A program made the position numbers and the translations under genes. Of a DNA stretch of 64,000 bases, positions 13,428 to 25,568 are shown piece after piece. Numbering within the stretch: the first letter of the stretch is position 1; each line of letters begins with the position of its first letter. Source of the DNA: Atrina japonica (taxonomy: Eukaryota > Mollusca > Bivalvia > Pterioida > Pinnidae); the NCBI GenBank assembly GCA_030159075.1, contig BROG01000032.1, positions 442,001-506,000 on the forward strand. Reading direction: 5' to 3'. The notes beneath the pieces were generated by a model, which had not been told where the DNA came from, made no database searches, and worked only from the letters and a program-made list of their open reading frames with translations.

Positions 13428-13575
13428 TACAGTGGATGCAACAAAACCAGTCTTTATAAGGAGGTGGTCTTTATATAGAAGTTGATTTGTACACAAATGG
13501 TATCAGTGGGGACAGAAAAAAAACAACAACAAAATGGTCTTTGTGACCAGGTGGTCATTATACACAGGTGTATAA
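13428..13575. mobile_element. Pogo/Tigger-like MITE, right end decayed
   Basis: TACAGTGGATGC begins the element, and the interior words TTGATTTGTACACAAATGG and GGTCTTTGTGACCAG match the copy at 10411. The right end after TACACAGGTG no longer shows the inverted terminus. Confidence 0.6.
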
Positions 13576-14304
13576 AACAGATTTTACCGCACGGTACTTT
13601 CCAAGTACATGTAATTTGTATGTTTTTGATGATACCCCACAATTAACCCATATTGAAAACTTTACCTTCTCAAAAGTAATGTTATTGAGAATCTTTGTAT
13701 TAAGTTTCCACAATTTACCAAAATATATAGAAAACTGCAATGCGTCTCTCTGTAAATGCATGAAACTTTGTTTCTGTGAATGGAATTAGAACTCAATTGA
13801 TAATTATTATAGAATGAACACTGTAAATACAGCAAATGCAAACTTGATTTTATGAATGAACTTTTTTTTCATATTACCTTTATAAGATTATTTATTCTTC
13901 TGGTCATCATTGATTGCCAAAATTGTGTGGATGGAGAGGGGAACAACATATCTATCTATCAGTTTCCAGTTCTTCTGAAGATCAAATTGAAGTCTGAACA
14001 TTTACAGTGATGATTGTCCATTTCAACAATGTTTGTCAGTTTCCTATTAGTCAGGTGGGAGGCTCTAAGGAAGACAGCTATACAACATGACAGGTGTTTG
14101 TTTCAATCAACTGTAGAATCCTGTCTATTTTGGCAGAACCTCTGACAGAAAAACATTCAATCAATGCTATACAGCCTAGCTACCCTGATGACAGATGAGG
14201 AACATGCTTGATCATTGTGTAAAAGAACAGAAATTGGAGATCTTGTGAACACCTGACTAACAGGCTTATTTACATGTACATAGTAAATCAAATCTTTTCT
14301 CATA

Positions 14305-14307
<3 letters not shown>
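13576..14307. other. Unique AT-rich sequence
   Basis: No gene or repeat recognised. Frames at 13558-13789 on both strands overlap each other and the MITE end and look non-coding. Confidence 0.4.

Positions 14308-14393
<86 letters not shown>
14308..14393. repeat. TA dinucleotide microsatellite
   Basis: About 86 bp of alternating TA with one interrupting C (TACATA near 14352). Confidence 0.97.
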
Positions 14394-14395
<2 letters not shown>

Positions 14396-14557
14396 TGAAT
14401 GTTTTAAGAAGTAATCCCCATCTTCCATGGAAATGTGGCAGAGTACTATTATATAAATATATTCTATATCTGGGTCACTATTGACAGAGGAAACACAAGG
14501 ACAGAGGGTATATCCTGAACACTCGTTTTAAGAAGTCCCTGAGCCCCATCCCCGAAA

Positions 14558-14672
14558 CCTCTTCCGTCCCTCAACCCGAAATTGTGGTCCTGTCTCCTCC
14601 TTCCTCCCTCCCTTACTCTCTCTCCTCTTAGTTCTCCTCCTTCTTCTCCTCTCAGTTCCCTTCCCTAGATTT
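14558..14672. repeat. Polypyrimidine CT-rich tract
   Basis: Strongly C/T-biased sequence (CTCCTTCCTCC, CTCTCTCCTC, CTCCTTCTTCTCC). Its complement gives an Arg/Lys/Glu-rich frame that is a composition artefact. Confidence 0.8.
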
Positions 14673-14759
14673 ACAATCACTGGGTCACTGCCTCTACTGG
14701 CGGACCATTTAAGTCCTTGAGGGTATACATACACCTGATAGCTGGTACACATATTTCGC

Positions 14760-17700
14760 TATCACATGCTGATTTTTACACTAAAGTAATCTTTCATTTA
14801 GGCAACACCAATACATGTATTTAAGAATTCTAAACTTCTCCAAGACTAAGTGATTACTGGTTACAGTGATTACTCTTAAACTGTACAGATAAATACATTT
14901 AGGCTTAGTTTTTATACCCTGTCTAATACGACTCTTTTCTTTGGACCTATTCCTCTATCTTAAATTATATTCCTCTTATCTAAAATTCCATCTCAAGTGA
15001 TGAAATCTTAAACTGAGATAATCATCTTGAACAATTATTTTGACCTTTTTTCTAGCCTATAACTTTGGCATTATGTTCATATTCATTTATAAATTATACT
15101 TATTGTAAATTGATTTGTGTAGTAAATGTTTCATTGTTTTGAGAGTATATTTGTATCTGGAATTTTCCTGTTTGTTGAAGGCCAGGTAAGCATTATATCA
15201 TACAATTATTGACTTTAGATAGGTCTATATCCGAATTTATCAACCTGAGAAAATTGATATACACCAAGCTAGATGGTTAAGTGTCCAAATATTTTTGAAG
15301 GTTGATAAATTATGATTGCAACCTATCTATAAGTCTGTAAATGTTTTATTACATGAAAAGGGCTATGTATCAACCTATCTATAAGTCTGTAAATGTTTTA
15401 TAACATTAAAAGGACAGATTATTGACTTGATTACTCAGTTACAGAGAATAGTAACCACAGAATGTATGAGGTCAAAGTTCATAAGGCATGATTGTTTAGG
15501 CATTGTGACATCACATTTTATTGAGATTTATTGACCAGGTCTATTTTAAACTTGATATAATAGCTGGTGAATATTAAATCCCGCTGACACGTTGAGGCTA
15601 CTTTTAAGAACAAACAACGCATTATTACTTGCACTCAAAACTTTTCGGCACATTTTGTCCCATCAGAAAAAAGATTGTCATTATTTACAGTCATGTAATA
15701 ATTAGGCAGATCAACTGTATTATTGAAATAACATATAAGTGGAAATTTTAGTGAGATTTGTCCTATATATATGATATATAATTTTAGCCAGAAGTAATTT
15801 TAGCGATTTTATGATTAAACATAGATAACTCTTACCTACGATGAGGAATGAATTGTTAGTGATACTCAATTTTAACAATATCTACCTCCGTAATCATGCC
15901 AAAATTGAATCCTTGCTAGAATTTCTGCTTATACGGTATTTTATGGATGAATATTTAGGAATCATGATTTTGAAGATATCAGTGGCAATTTGTGAATATC
16001 TTTAAGAATTACTGACAGCAGTGCTATTCTAATACTCATGTTTTTACATCTGAGGTTAAAGAATAACTATTATCTATTTATAAACTGACTCTTTCTCTAT
16101 CATTGGTTGTGGCCTTCAAGTCTCCCACATATTTTTTCAATCGATTCTCTTTCCTTTCTCAAAATAAAAACTGCTCTGACAAGAAAATGACAAAATCAAG
16201 ATATCTGACATTTGTTATGCAAAATTTAAAGAGCAAGAAAAGAAGTTAAAGATCAAAAGACACATTTGATTGATTTAGTGGGGCATTAATAATTTGGTTC
16301 TTTATATAGACTCTGAAAGTATGAGTTACTTATCTATGTGATTCCAAGAATCAAAACAACTTATATAGGATAACCATACTTCACATTTACAGCCGTTTGA
16401 TCAGGTCAGCACCTGCTCTTGTAAACCTGATATAGATAATATTGACCCTACACTGTCGTATCACCCTCTCCTAAACATACTGAATGCATGTAGAACTGAT
16501 GTAGCCTTTGCTGTTTTGCTATAAATCAATTAATTCTTATTCCTACAATTTATATCACTTGTCATTCTTAATTATTATATCTACAGGTATCAAAGGGAAA
16601 ACAAGATGATAATAAAGCATCAAAAATGTATTTGTAATCTCTTTTTTGATTGGTCATAAAGTTTTTATATACTTCACATTGATAGGTTAAGCAAGTTTTG
16701 AAGATTACATGTAAATCACCCTGATTGGTCATTGTATATGCATATGTACTACTACAATATTTAATACTGAGGTTAATGCTCTCTCTGATATGCAAATTGA
16801 TACTTTATCTAGAGTAATATTCCTAAAAATAAATTCATTAGTGATACCAAATTGATTAAACTGTTAATTGCAATACATGAAAACTCATACTGTCAATCTA
16901 CATTTTTAGACAGTGGAATCATAATACTTTTATCAAATCAACCATGACCTTTATTCAAATGTAACACTATCCAATCAAACATATGACTAATTTTGTCCAA
17001 TAAATGAGACAGTTTTCATAATCAAATTTGTAAAAATACAATAAAGAGATAAATGTTGTCAACAGCTGACAAGAAATGTATGTCTATACATGTAATTGTT
17101 TAATAACAACCTGAATAATCGAAAATCATAATGATTGGCAGCGCAAAGAAACATGCACTCAAAGAAATACATGTATGTAACAGTGTTTTTCTTCAAATTC
17201 AAAATTACATTACATTAAGAAAACATTTTCCTCAACAATTTGCCAGAATAAAAATGATATTGAAAATAATACCAAATAGTTTTTCAGTAAAGACCAAATA
17301 TTATGTGTGTTACGGGAATATACATGTATTTTACACTTCAAAAAAAACCTACACTAGCCATTTTTTTTGTTTGGTTGTTTTTGGTTTGGTTTTTTTTGTG
17401 TGTTGGGGTTGGTTTTCTTATTTTTACTTTTTTCTTTTTTTTATAAGATAGTTTTTGCAAAGAAAGACAATTAGAAAAAATAAGACACAATTGATAGATA
17501 ATATATTTTGAAATAAATGTGCATTGGAAACATCAACTGATATATGGAAATAAAACAAGAACAAAACAAATTAAGATGAGTCTAAGCTTCATTTGTGTAA
17601 CAGTTTTCTCACCTAATTTTGTTTCCAAGGCCGCCAATTTTTTATCATATCCTTAAGAAAAATGATCAAAAATGACTTTTTTTACAATCCTCAATATGAA

Positions 17701-18690
17701 TGTGAAGTTGCATCTCTGTATGTTTCGCAACAGCTTCTTTCATTTGATCAATGAGTCCTGTTCTTTGCTATCTAATCTTAAATCATCTGTTTATCCTAGG
17801 TTTTCTGTCAAAATTGTCAGGTTTCGCGTGTGCCTATATATACATGTAACAATCTCCACATGTCCCCATTATATACTTGTTATCATGGCCTGTTAGTATG
17901 CACACAAAAAGATTCTACATATATTTCGTAAGTACCCATAAATTTCTTCCGCTTGACTAAAATTATCTTCATCGGTATGTCAGCATGTCTTACGTTTTCC
18001 TCCGCTTCAACTTCCAAGGCATTCCTGCTTCTTCTTGGCTTGGTCAGTTTTGTTATTAGTACATAAATTCGGCCATTAATTATTGTCGCCCACTAGTCTT
18101 GTTTACAAGTATGTTTGACCAAGTAATTAAAGCTATACATATTTCAAACACATTTGAACTTTGACCCATTGATAATGTGTGTTCTGTACCTGGAGTATCT
18201 GGTATTAATGAATAAAGCATTATTTCCTGGTGAAATTATCTACAAGATAATCTCGAAATTGTGCACCAAATATTTGTGTGTCAGGATTAAGGATGTTTTT
18301 ATCAAACATCTGTCATTACCTTAAGATTTGTAGATCTTTTTTACGATTAATCAAAAGTGATTAATCAGAATACATTTTCTCTTTGTTGCCATTTTACATT
18401 TCAAAACTGTTGACATGATGACAACCATCCATTAACAAAGTCAAACTTCTTCATTGTATAAAAAACAAAGACCTGTACACAAAAATAAATATCTCATTGA
18501 CATCTTGTTTTGTTCTTCCCTTTTACGATAATATGCTGATTTACAGAGAGAACTGAAATACATCTCTTTGAGAGGAGATCCATATGCCAGGATACATGTA
18601 CAGATTCTAATGGATATCAGAACAAAAAGCATTTTGAAATAAAAATTCAGTTTTTTAACAAACATAGGCGTCAGAACTGCAAAGATAGAC
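14760..18690. other. Unique AT-rich sequence
   Basis: No credible exon. A 43-bp direct repeat (core CAACCTATCTATAAGTCTGT) occurs at 15319 and again at 15371. A T/G-rich run is at 17360-17440. The 106-codon plus frame at 17131-17451 ends in this poly-T/G run and is not coding-like. Confidence 0.45.
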
Positions 18691-18693
18691 ATA

Positions 18694-18795
18694 GATGTTA
18701 AAAATTGGGGCTTAGCCCCCAGACGTTTCTGGTGTGTGTATGTGTTTTAAGTTGGTTTAGCCCCCCCACTTTCAATTTGCTTTCGACGCTGATGA
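18694..18795. repeat. Dispersed repeat with GGGGCTTAGCCCCC palindrome
   Basis: GGGGCTTAGCCCCC, GTGTGTATGTGTTTTAAGTT and CACTTTCAATTTGCTT occur here in the same order as at 32120-32272, showing a dispersed family. The upstream CAAAGATAGACATAG near 18678 is also shared. Confidence 0.7.
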
Positions 18796-18839
18796 CAAAT
18801 ACACATACATTGTAGATTTTTGAAAAATCTATGTGTTTA

Positions 18840-19760
18840 GCACTATTAAACACCTATAACAGCATCTAAAGAGATATTAGCACAGATTATAGAGGAGCAA
18901 ATTGAAAGATACCTGTGTATTTGTATTATCAATTAACTTGGAGATACACTAGCACAACTTACCTGCACAGCAAAATCAATTAAAATTGAGACCCTTATCT
19001 CTTGGGAGTATACACATGCACCTCATTAATTAGATACTAACACAGCTGCTTTTTTTTCAAATGTTGTTTGTTTTATTGTTGTTTCACATCCCATCAAGAA
19101 TATTTTATAAAGAGATGTCACCAGCTTTACGTAAAGTGTCACAAATTTTGACCTTTGCTAAGGACAGATGCCAGTGGAGCTTCATTCTAAGTCTCATCTG
19201 AAAAACACATGACCTTTGTATGGTACAATGTACATCGGGCACTTGGCAAAGAAACAATCAGTAACATTTTTGGTATGATGCAATTCTGAGAACTGAATCC
19301 AAGACCCCTCACCCACTTCTACTGCTAGACCACCTCAAGCATTCTTTTTCACTTGAATTTTAAACAGCAACCTATTAAAGACATGATACTCGTACAAAAT
19401 ACATCCGAAGTGAAATTAGCACAACAAATCAGAGTTGAGATAATTGAGCACAATCTTTCTGATATAAGAGATATCAGCAAACACCAACAGAATCTGAGCA
19501 CATATAATCTGATCATAGAGATACTACCATACATAATAAAACGTGAGAAACAAGAGCACAATTAATTTGATTAAAGAGACATTACTACAACTAATTAAAC
19601 TTGAGAGACTGATGAGCACAGTTAAACTGATAGAGGAAATACAATCATGACCTAGCGAACTTCAGACTTGAGCAAACTTAATCTGATCAAAGAGATCGTT
19701 ACCAATTTAATTTGAAAGACCCCAGCAGAATTTGTTTAATTAAAGAGTTAATCTAACTCT
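18840..19760. repeat. Decayed minisatellite, about 52-60 bp period, split by a SINE
   Basis: A drifting unit built of AAAGAGATACTA, CAACTAATTAAACTTGAGAG and GAGCACAATTAATCTGAT recurs on both sides of the SINE at 19045-19340. Clear steps are near 19465, 19517, 19578 and 19632. Divergence is far greater than in the other arrays of this window, so it is probably older. Confidence 0.55.
19045..19340 (-). mobile_element. Old diverged tRNA-derived SINE (family A)
   Basis: TTGTTTGTTTTATTGTTGTT, CATCAAGAATATTT and AAATTTTGACCTTTGCTAAGG align in order with the young copy at 51869-52157. At the right, the complement of TCTACTGCTAGACCACCTC gives an A-box-like TGGTCTAGCAG, and GAACTGAATCCAAGACC is a decayed B-box complement. 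The element therefore runs on the minus strand. Confidence 0.7.
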
Positions 19761-20790
19761 ATTTAAAATCAGTTCAGTTGAAGAAGCACAGGCACAAAGA
19801 ACCCAGCTTGTGCAGCACAAATATATGAAACTTAGAACAAAAGAAAAACCATATATGCCACTAACACACAGACACACACACAAAACACAAACATACACAC
19901 AAGCACAGTACAGACACAGAAAAAAACCCACAGAAACATGATCATGTGGACTGGAGAGAGAACTTAAATGATCATAGACATCTTACTAAATGAACAAGAA
20001 CTACCAACAATCGGACTGACATAAGAGCCAATGAAACTTTGAAAACACATGTGGTATATACATGTATCTAACATTATATCTGAGGGGTCAGGAGATCTAA
20101 TTGTATATGTAAAAACAAAGACAGTGACAGCCAGTAAAGGACAGAGAACAACCAAATCACAACCAATCAAAAACTGAGGTCAACACATTAGACAAAACAT
20201 TAAATGTCTGAACTCAGATTTTATAATACATTCTATATAGTTGAATTATACCAGCTTGCAGATTACTCTCCTCTAGGAAATTAACAAGTAAAGTACAAGG
20301 CAATAAAGCAAGTACAAACATATCATCTATGCTGAAAGTATATACTCAAAATATGTATATAAATCAAATTGATTACATAATCAGTATGAAACTGTAGCCG
20401 AGGGTAGTCATTGATATACTTGACACTAAATATCTCTTCATATCACTAGGCTGTCTTAAACAATATTATTTCAACAAACACAAAGTTATCTTCCTCTTCC
20501 TCACACCTCAACAGACTTTATGGCTGGAGTTTTCCACCTTTGTGTTTTGTTTTACTTTGTTACCATTTAGATAGGATAATAGAAGTCTCTAGCACACACC
20601 CTCGACAACTAGACATGCATCGAATCATGTGAATTTATCATCTCCTAAAAAATAATACACACTTCAGCAAAATTCTGTAAATTCTCTCCTCCTACCTCAT
20701 TATATTTTTATCTGATCTAAGTGGCAATGTGATTGTAAATTAGTAATAAATCCCAGCAAGGATTAAGTCCCATTAGATTAATGTGCTTAC
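19761..20790. other. Unique sequence, CA-rich patch
   Basis: A CA-rich imperfect microsatellite covers 19862-19920. The rest shows no gene, unless exons of the candidate gene at 20.8 kb lie here unrecognised. Confidence 0.4.
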
Positions 20791-20960
20791 TTCTGCAGCT
20801 GCACATTTAAAAATGTGTCCAGCCTTTGTCCAGACATGTCCACTATCTGGCTCAAATAGCCACAAGGGACAGTCTTGGTCTATAATGACCTTCATCTCCT
20901 TAGCACTCATAGTAATTCTTGCTACAGCCATGTTGTCAAGTCTTTTAAGATGGTATAAAT
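20791..20960 (-). CDS. Candidate exon (5' limit uncertain), unknown protein
   Basis: On the minus strand the frame ending at 20791 is followed directly by GTAAGCAC, a near-consensus donor, at phase 0. From an in-frame ATG at 20931 (context CAACATGG) it gives 47 residues with protein-like composition, including DQDCPLWLFEPDSGHVWTKA and then FKCAAAE. Upstream the frame stays open past 20976, so this could be a first exon starting at 20931 or an internal exon with an acceptor near 20960 or 20941; both candidate acceptors lack a good pyrimidine tract. On the plus strand the same border reads as a good acceptor (TGCTTACTTCTGCAG), so a plus-strand exon starting at 20797 is the main rival. I do not recognise the family. 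Coding status rests on composition and one splice site only. Confidence 0.35.
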
Positions 20961-21312
20961 CTTCCGTTATGAGCAATTATCATTCAAGAAGATGATGGAA
21001 ATATTCAAATCTTCTTGATATCAAAGGCCTCTACTCAATATAGAACAGCTATATTTCATTTGAATCTGGGAATTAATTTGTAATGAGTGTTGATTTTGAT
21101 TATAATGAGGGTTGATTGGAGACTTGGGACTTGTTTGCATACAGATATTATGATTTCTAGCCCTATTGTGTGTGTAATATAATGACTACTACAATTTTAG
21201 GACTGACAATGGCCACATTTTACTATTCTGCTGTTTTATATACAAAGAAATATTTCCCATTATCAGATATTCAACCCTACCTGTAATCATTCCACCAAGG
21301 AACTGACCAAAG

Positions 21313-21560
21313 TCAGGGGTCAACAATAATGAAAATTTCCACTTGTCCTGCAGGACAAGTACATGTAGAGCTGAAATGTACTTGTCCAAATGAAAAAATG
21401 ACTTGTCCGAAAATCAAGTGTAACATTTAAAGATATTATTTTGAGTTTAAAAACAAGAATAATCTTAAATGAATAAATTTTGTCTTCAGTATTTTCACTT
21501 GTCCTTTCAGACAAGTGAGAAGTAAAATCTACTTGTCCAAACCCAAAATGGACATGTGAT
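21313..21560. mobile_element. ACTTGTCC-rich dispersed MITE-like element
   Basis: The element begins GGTCAACAATAATGAAAATT and contains several small inverted pairs of ACTTGTCC and GGACAAGT, an AATCAAGTGTAACATTTAAA core, and CACTTGTCCTTTCAGACAAG. It matches copies at 49135-49385 (same orientation) and 53379-53632 (opposite). The right end is cut short here. Confidence 0.75.
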
Positions 21561-22389
21561 GTCAGTGAAGTGTGAGCAACCCTTAGATGAACTACAGTCT
21601 AAGTTTGGTTTCTGTATCACAATCCAAACTTGAAATACTGCAATTTATATGTAAGCAGGATGGAATTACAGACAGACAGACGGATGATCCAAACAATCAA
21701 AGAGGCTGGGGGCATAAAAAATTGGAAATTTAAGAATTTGTTTTAGCTGTCCATGTGTTATCCTAAGTGATGACACACCCACATCTATTGTCTCTTTTAG
21801 AGGTATATTTTTTTTTTCACTTTCAGTTATGGTACAGTCAAAACTGTCTAACATTTAGGGTTTTACAATATAATATATAAGAATATGGGTATGACATTAG
21901 CTCTCCATACTTTTGTCTCAGCAAGCTAGAAACAAGACTTAATATGGTACATTAAGAAACATTATATGCATATAATTGGTAAAAGCACACAGAAGTTATA
22001 TCATTTACAAAGATAAAATATTATCGTTTGCTCATATTTTATTGTTCTTGATTTTAAAATTTATTTTGTTTAGTACTTGTATGTATCTGTATTCATCTGA
22101 TAACTTACACATTTATAGAAGATTTTATGACATTTTTGTTTCCTGTTTACCTTTTTGTGACAATTATCTAAAAGTGACATATTTATGATCTGAAATCAAC
22201 ATGACATTTCTCCAAAGGTGATAGATTTTGTTTCATTTTAAAACATGAATGAAATTTATTTGTGGTGACACTTTTGACTATATTATGATTTAGTAACATC
22301 ACTATTGGTTAAACAAAAATACTCTGGAATGATTGGTCAATGCAGTAAAGTGTTCTATTTGATATCCATGATATTGAAGTTTGTTTCTG
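21561..22389. other. Unique AT-rich sequence
   Basis: No gene or repeat recognised. Confidence 0.4.
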
Positions 22390-23262
22390 ATCCAGATGTT
22401 GTCTGTATCTTTATGTTAGTCTGTATGTTGTCTATATGTTGTCTGTAAGTTTGTCTATGTGTTGTCTGTATGCTTGTATGTTATCTGTATGTTGTCTATA
22501 TGTTTGTATATTATCTGTATGTTGTCTGTCTGTATGTTGTCTGTATGTTTGTATATTGTCTGTAAGTTAGTCTGTATGTTGCCTGTATGTTTGTATATTG
22601 TCTGTATGTTGTCTGTATGTTATCTGTATGTTGTCTGTATATTGTCTATATGTTGTCTGTAAGTTTGTCTGTATATTGTCTATATGTTATCTGTAAAGTT
22701 GTCTGTATTTTGTCTGTATGTTTGTATGTATGTTGTCTGTATGTTTGTATGTTGTCTGTAAGTTAGTCTGTATGTTGTCTGTATGTTTGTATGTTGTCTG
22801 TATGTTGTCTATATGTTATCTGTATGTTGTCTGTATGTTGTCTGTATGTTATCTGTATGTTGTCTGTTTGTTGTCTGTATATTGTCTATATGTTGTCTGT
22901 AAGTTTGTCTGTATATTGTCTATATGTTGTCTGTAAAGTATGTATGTTGTCTGTAAGTTAGTCTGTATGTTATCTGTATGTTGTCTGTATGTAATCTGTA
23001 TGTTGTCTGTATGTTGTCTGTATATTGTCTATATGTTGTCTGTAAAGTTGTCTGTATGTTGTCTGTATGTTTGTATGTATGTTGTCTGTAAGTTAGTATG
23101 TATGTTGTCTGTATGTTTGTATGTATGTTGTCTGTATATTGTCTATATGTTGTCAGTAAAGATGTCTGTATGTTGTCTGTATGTTTGTATGTATGTTGTC
23201 TGTAAGTTAGTCTGTATGTTGTCTGTATGTTGTCTGTATGTTGTCTTATGTATGTCTGCATG
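22390..23262. repeat. TG-rich minisatellite, 11-12 bp unit
   Basis: Built from TATGTTGTCTG with variants TATGTTTG, TATATTGTC and TAAGTTAGTC. Longer blocks recur, for example TTGTCTATATGTTGTCTGTA, giving a ragged higher-order pattern. Frames on both strands are Cys/Val/Leu/Tyr-rich or Thr/Gln/Tyr-rich and are artefacts of the repeat. Confidence 0.95.
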
Positions 23263-23532
23263 TTTTATCATTTTATTAATCATTTAACCTACAAGATCAC
23301 CTTTATACAACAGCCATCCATCAACAAAAGTAATATCAAAACACAGGGACCAAAATGGCGTCATCTGTTAAATGAATCCCCACCTAAGTCCCAGAGGTAA
23401 TAAAATTGACATTTTCTTAGACTTACCCTTACCCACCACTGTATTATCTTTCACAAACAAAAAGGTCAAAGGTTCCTTAAGGCACTCACTTGGAAAATTT
23501 GGTCAATTATGTAACAATACTGTGATATATTC

Positions 23533-23732
23533 TCCATGGCCGAGCATCACACTTACGGTCAGCACAGGTTCAAGCCCTTCTGGAACCTAAGCTGATTTTG
23601 TAAGAAAGTTTGCCAGTTTACTTGCGGAAGACCGGAGGTCTCTTCCCAGGTACATTGTAACCGGGTTCTATCCTCCACCATTAAAACCTGGCTGCCTTCA
23701 TATAACTGAAAAATTGCTGAGTGTGGCACTAT
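23533..23732 (+). mobile_element. tRNA-derived SINE (family B), nearly full
   Basis: ATGGCCGAGCATC (A-box-like) is followed by CACAGGTTCAAGCCC (B-box-like), both on plus. The body then runs GTTTGCCAGTTTACTTGCGG, GAGGTCTCTTCCCAGG and TAACTGAAAAATTGCTGAGT, the complement of the order seen at 45.5 and 50.9 kb. Confidence 0.75.
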
Positions 23733-23759
23733 AGAAAATTTTAAAAATTAATATTCTGT

Positions 23760-23850
23760 TTACTAAGGTGCCTATGACCTTGACCTTTGACCCAATGACC
23801 TTAAAACATTGTCACAGTTATCAGTCAATAAGTTATTTTCTGCATAAAAC
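23760..23850. repeat. Dispersed TTGACCTTTGACC repeat fragment
   Basis: TGACCTTGACCTTTGACCCA, ATGACCTTAAAACATTGTCA and TCAGTCAATAAG resemble the segment at 35700-35830. From memory this is a common molluscan dispersed repeat. Confidence 0.5.
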
Positions 23851-25340
23851 CAAACCCAATGTCATTTAAAAAAGGGTCGTTTATTAACAGATTTCACTTT
23901 CATTCACAAATTTGGAGCTTAAGTGAGCTTAGAATAGATGATGACAAAAGATATTCAAAAATTTGTTTGTAACACCTGCATAGAGTAAATAAAGCCTGAA
24001 GGTATATGTACCATGGGTATAATTTATAAATATGGAATTCTGCAACAGATTAACTCCATTTATAAAAAAACTGCAATTGGGTACACAAAATGTGTGGATA
24101 TTTACCAAATTACTGTGTACTGAGTATAAAGTCAAGAATTTTTTTTTTTAAAACTTACCTCTTGAAACCCCATGTAAAGCAATAAATTATTCCATTTTTC
24201 TGAAATTCCTTTGTAAAATTTTCTTGTAATATAAACACTGCATGAGAAACAAATTATGTGTAAACATATCACAACAACAGAATGTGCAGGCTTTGTTACC
24301 ACTTATCATCGCCTTTTTTTTTCTCCGACACCAAGCTGGCCATGGCAAAGTCATTTATTACTGAGAGGAGCTCCTCCTATTCTTTGGTCGTCAATGGGAA
24401 ATCATTATTTACGAGAGATTTAGCAGCCATTATTTTGAACAATTTCATATTCATGTTTGGACTCTATTAATCAAGATATTTTACCAATGAATTGCCATCG
24501 AATGACAGTTTTTGTGGTATTATTTTATGATAAGAAACGATCCGATCCTAATTTTCCTTAAACTTTCCGAGGAACATTTGTGAAATCTATTGTATCAATT
24601 TCAAAGGAATGTTTAGGAAAATAAGTGAAAGGCAAAGAAATTTATTATTGTCAGGAATTATTCCTTGGGAAAAAGAAACTTGATCACAAAAAATATTGTT
24701 TTGATGCAAGGATCAACAACAAAGCTGAACCTAGGAAGACAATAAGACTGAATTTTAATTTACTTTTTGACAAATTCAATTAATTGAGTACTTAAACGAC
24801 AATGGTTTGCTGCATCATATAACTGACGGGTATCATTCACCGAGAGAAGAAACTAATTAAGGTCTGCAGGAGCAAAGAACGAAGACAAAATTATACATGG
24901 ATGACAATCGGGGATATGCACCAAAAAAGAAAACCAAACTTAAAAATGGCAAGATGTCGCTACAAATCAACGAGGCATTAAGACCTGCATGGTTTCAAAA
25001 GACAAGTAATCATTATTCTCAAGAGTTGATAAATCAGGGATTGACAATATTAAACCCAAATTATAAAAGTTATTTTCAGCAAATCCTGGCACAACACTGA
25101 AAAATAAAAATCACAAAAACCACACACCAACCATCAAAGAATTTTGGAAACCTGGGACTGGGTTCTTGTGAATAATTACACCAATAACTAAATTACAAGA
25201 TAAACTGATCAAATTAAAAAATGAGGGAAGCCAAGAACCTTAGATTTTTCACAATTTCTTCATTTTCTAATTTTTTCTCCCATCAGATGTAGGAATTGGT
25301 GATGAAATGTCTAGTTTTTACAATTTGGATTCACATGGAT
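23851..25340. other. Unique sequence, part possibly conserved non-coding
   Basis: No exon confirmed. About 24320-24500 is less AT-biased than its surroundings and has mixed-composition words (CATTATTTTGAACAATTTC, ACCAATGAATTGCCATCG), which might mark constraint. There is no splice support for the plus frame at 24282-24470. Confidence 0.35.
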
Positions 25341-25357
25341 GCTATGAGAATACTGTA

Positions 25358-25510
25358 CAGGGGAACATAACTTGCAGTATTATTCCCAATTAAATTTAAA
25401 AACCATGCAAAGGCATCCCATAATATATATTATTCACTGCTTCTTAAATTCACACATTTATCAACACTGAATATAGCAAATATTAACACCACAAGTTATG
25501 TCCCCTTTTA
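25358..25510. mobile_element. Short MITE with GGGGAACATAACTTG inverted ends
   Basis: CAGGGGAACATAACTTG at 25358-25374 is mirrored by CAAGTTATGTCCCCTTT at 25492-25508, a pairing of about 16 bp with one extra A in the left arm. The interior is about 117 bp of AT-rich DNA. Confidence 0.6.
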
Positions 25511-25568
25511 GGTTAATGGGACTATAGTAATTACAAAGTCAACACTGACAAAAAGGACCTTTAGTAGT

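Noticed and set aside
14528..14752. Arg/Lys/Glu-rich minus frame
   Set aside because: It is the complement of a polypyrimidine tract; composition artefact.
22390..23262. Regular short repeats considered as a CRISPR-like array
   Set aside because: Units of 11-12 bp without distinct spacers in a eukaryotic context; an ordinary minisatellite.
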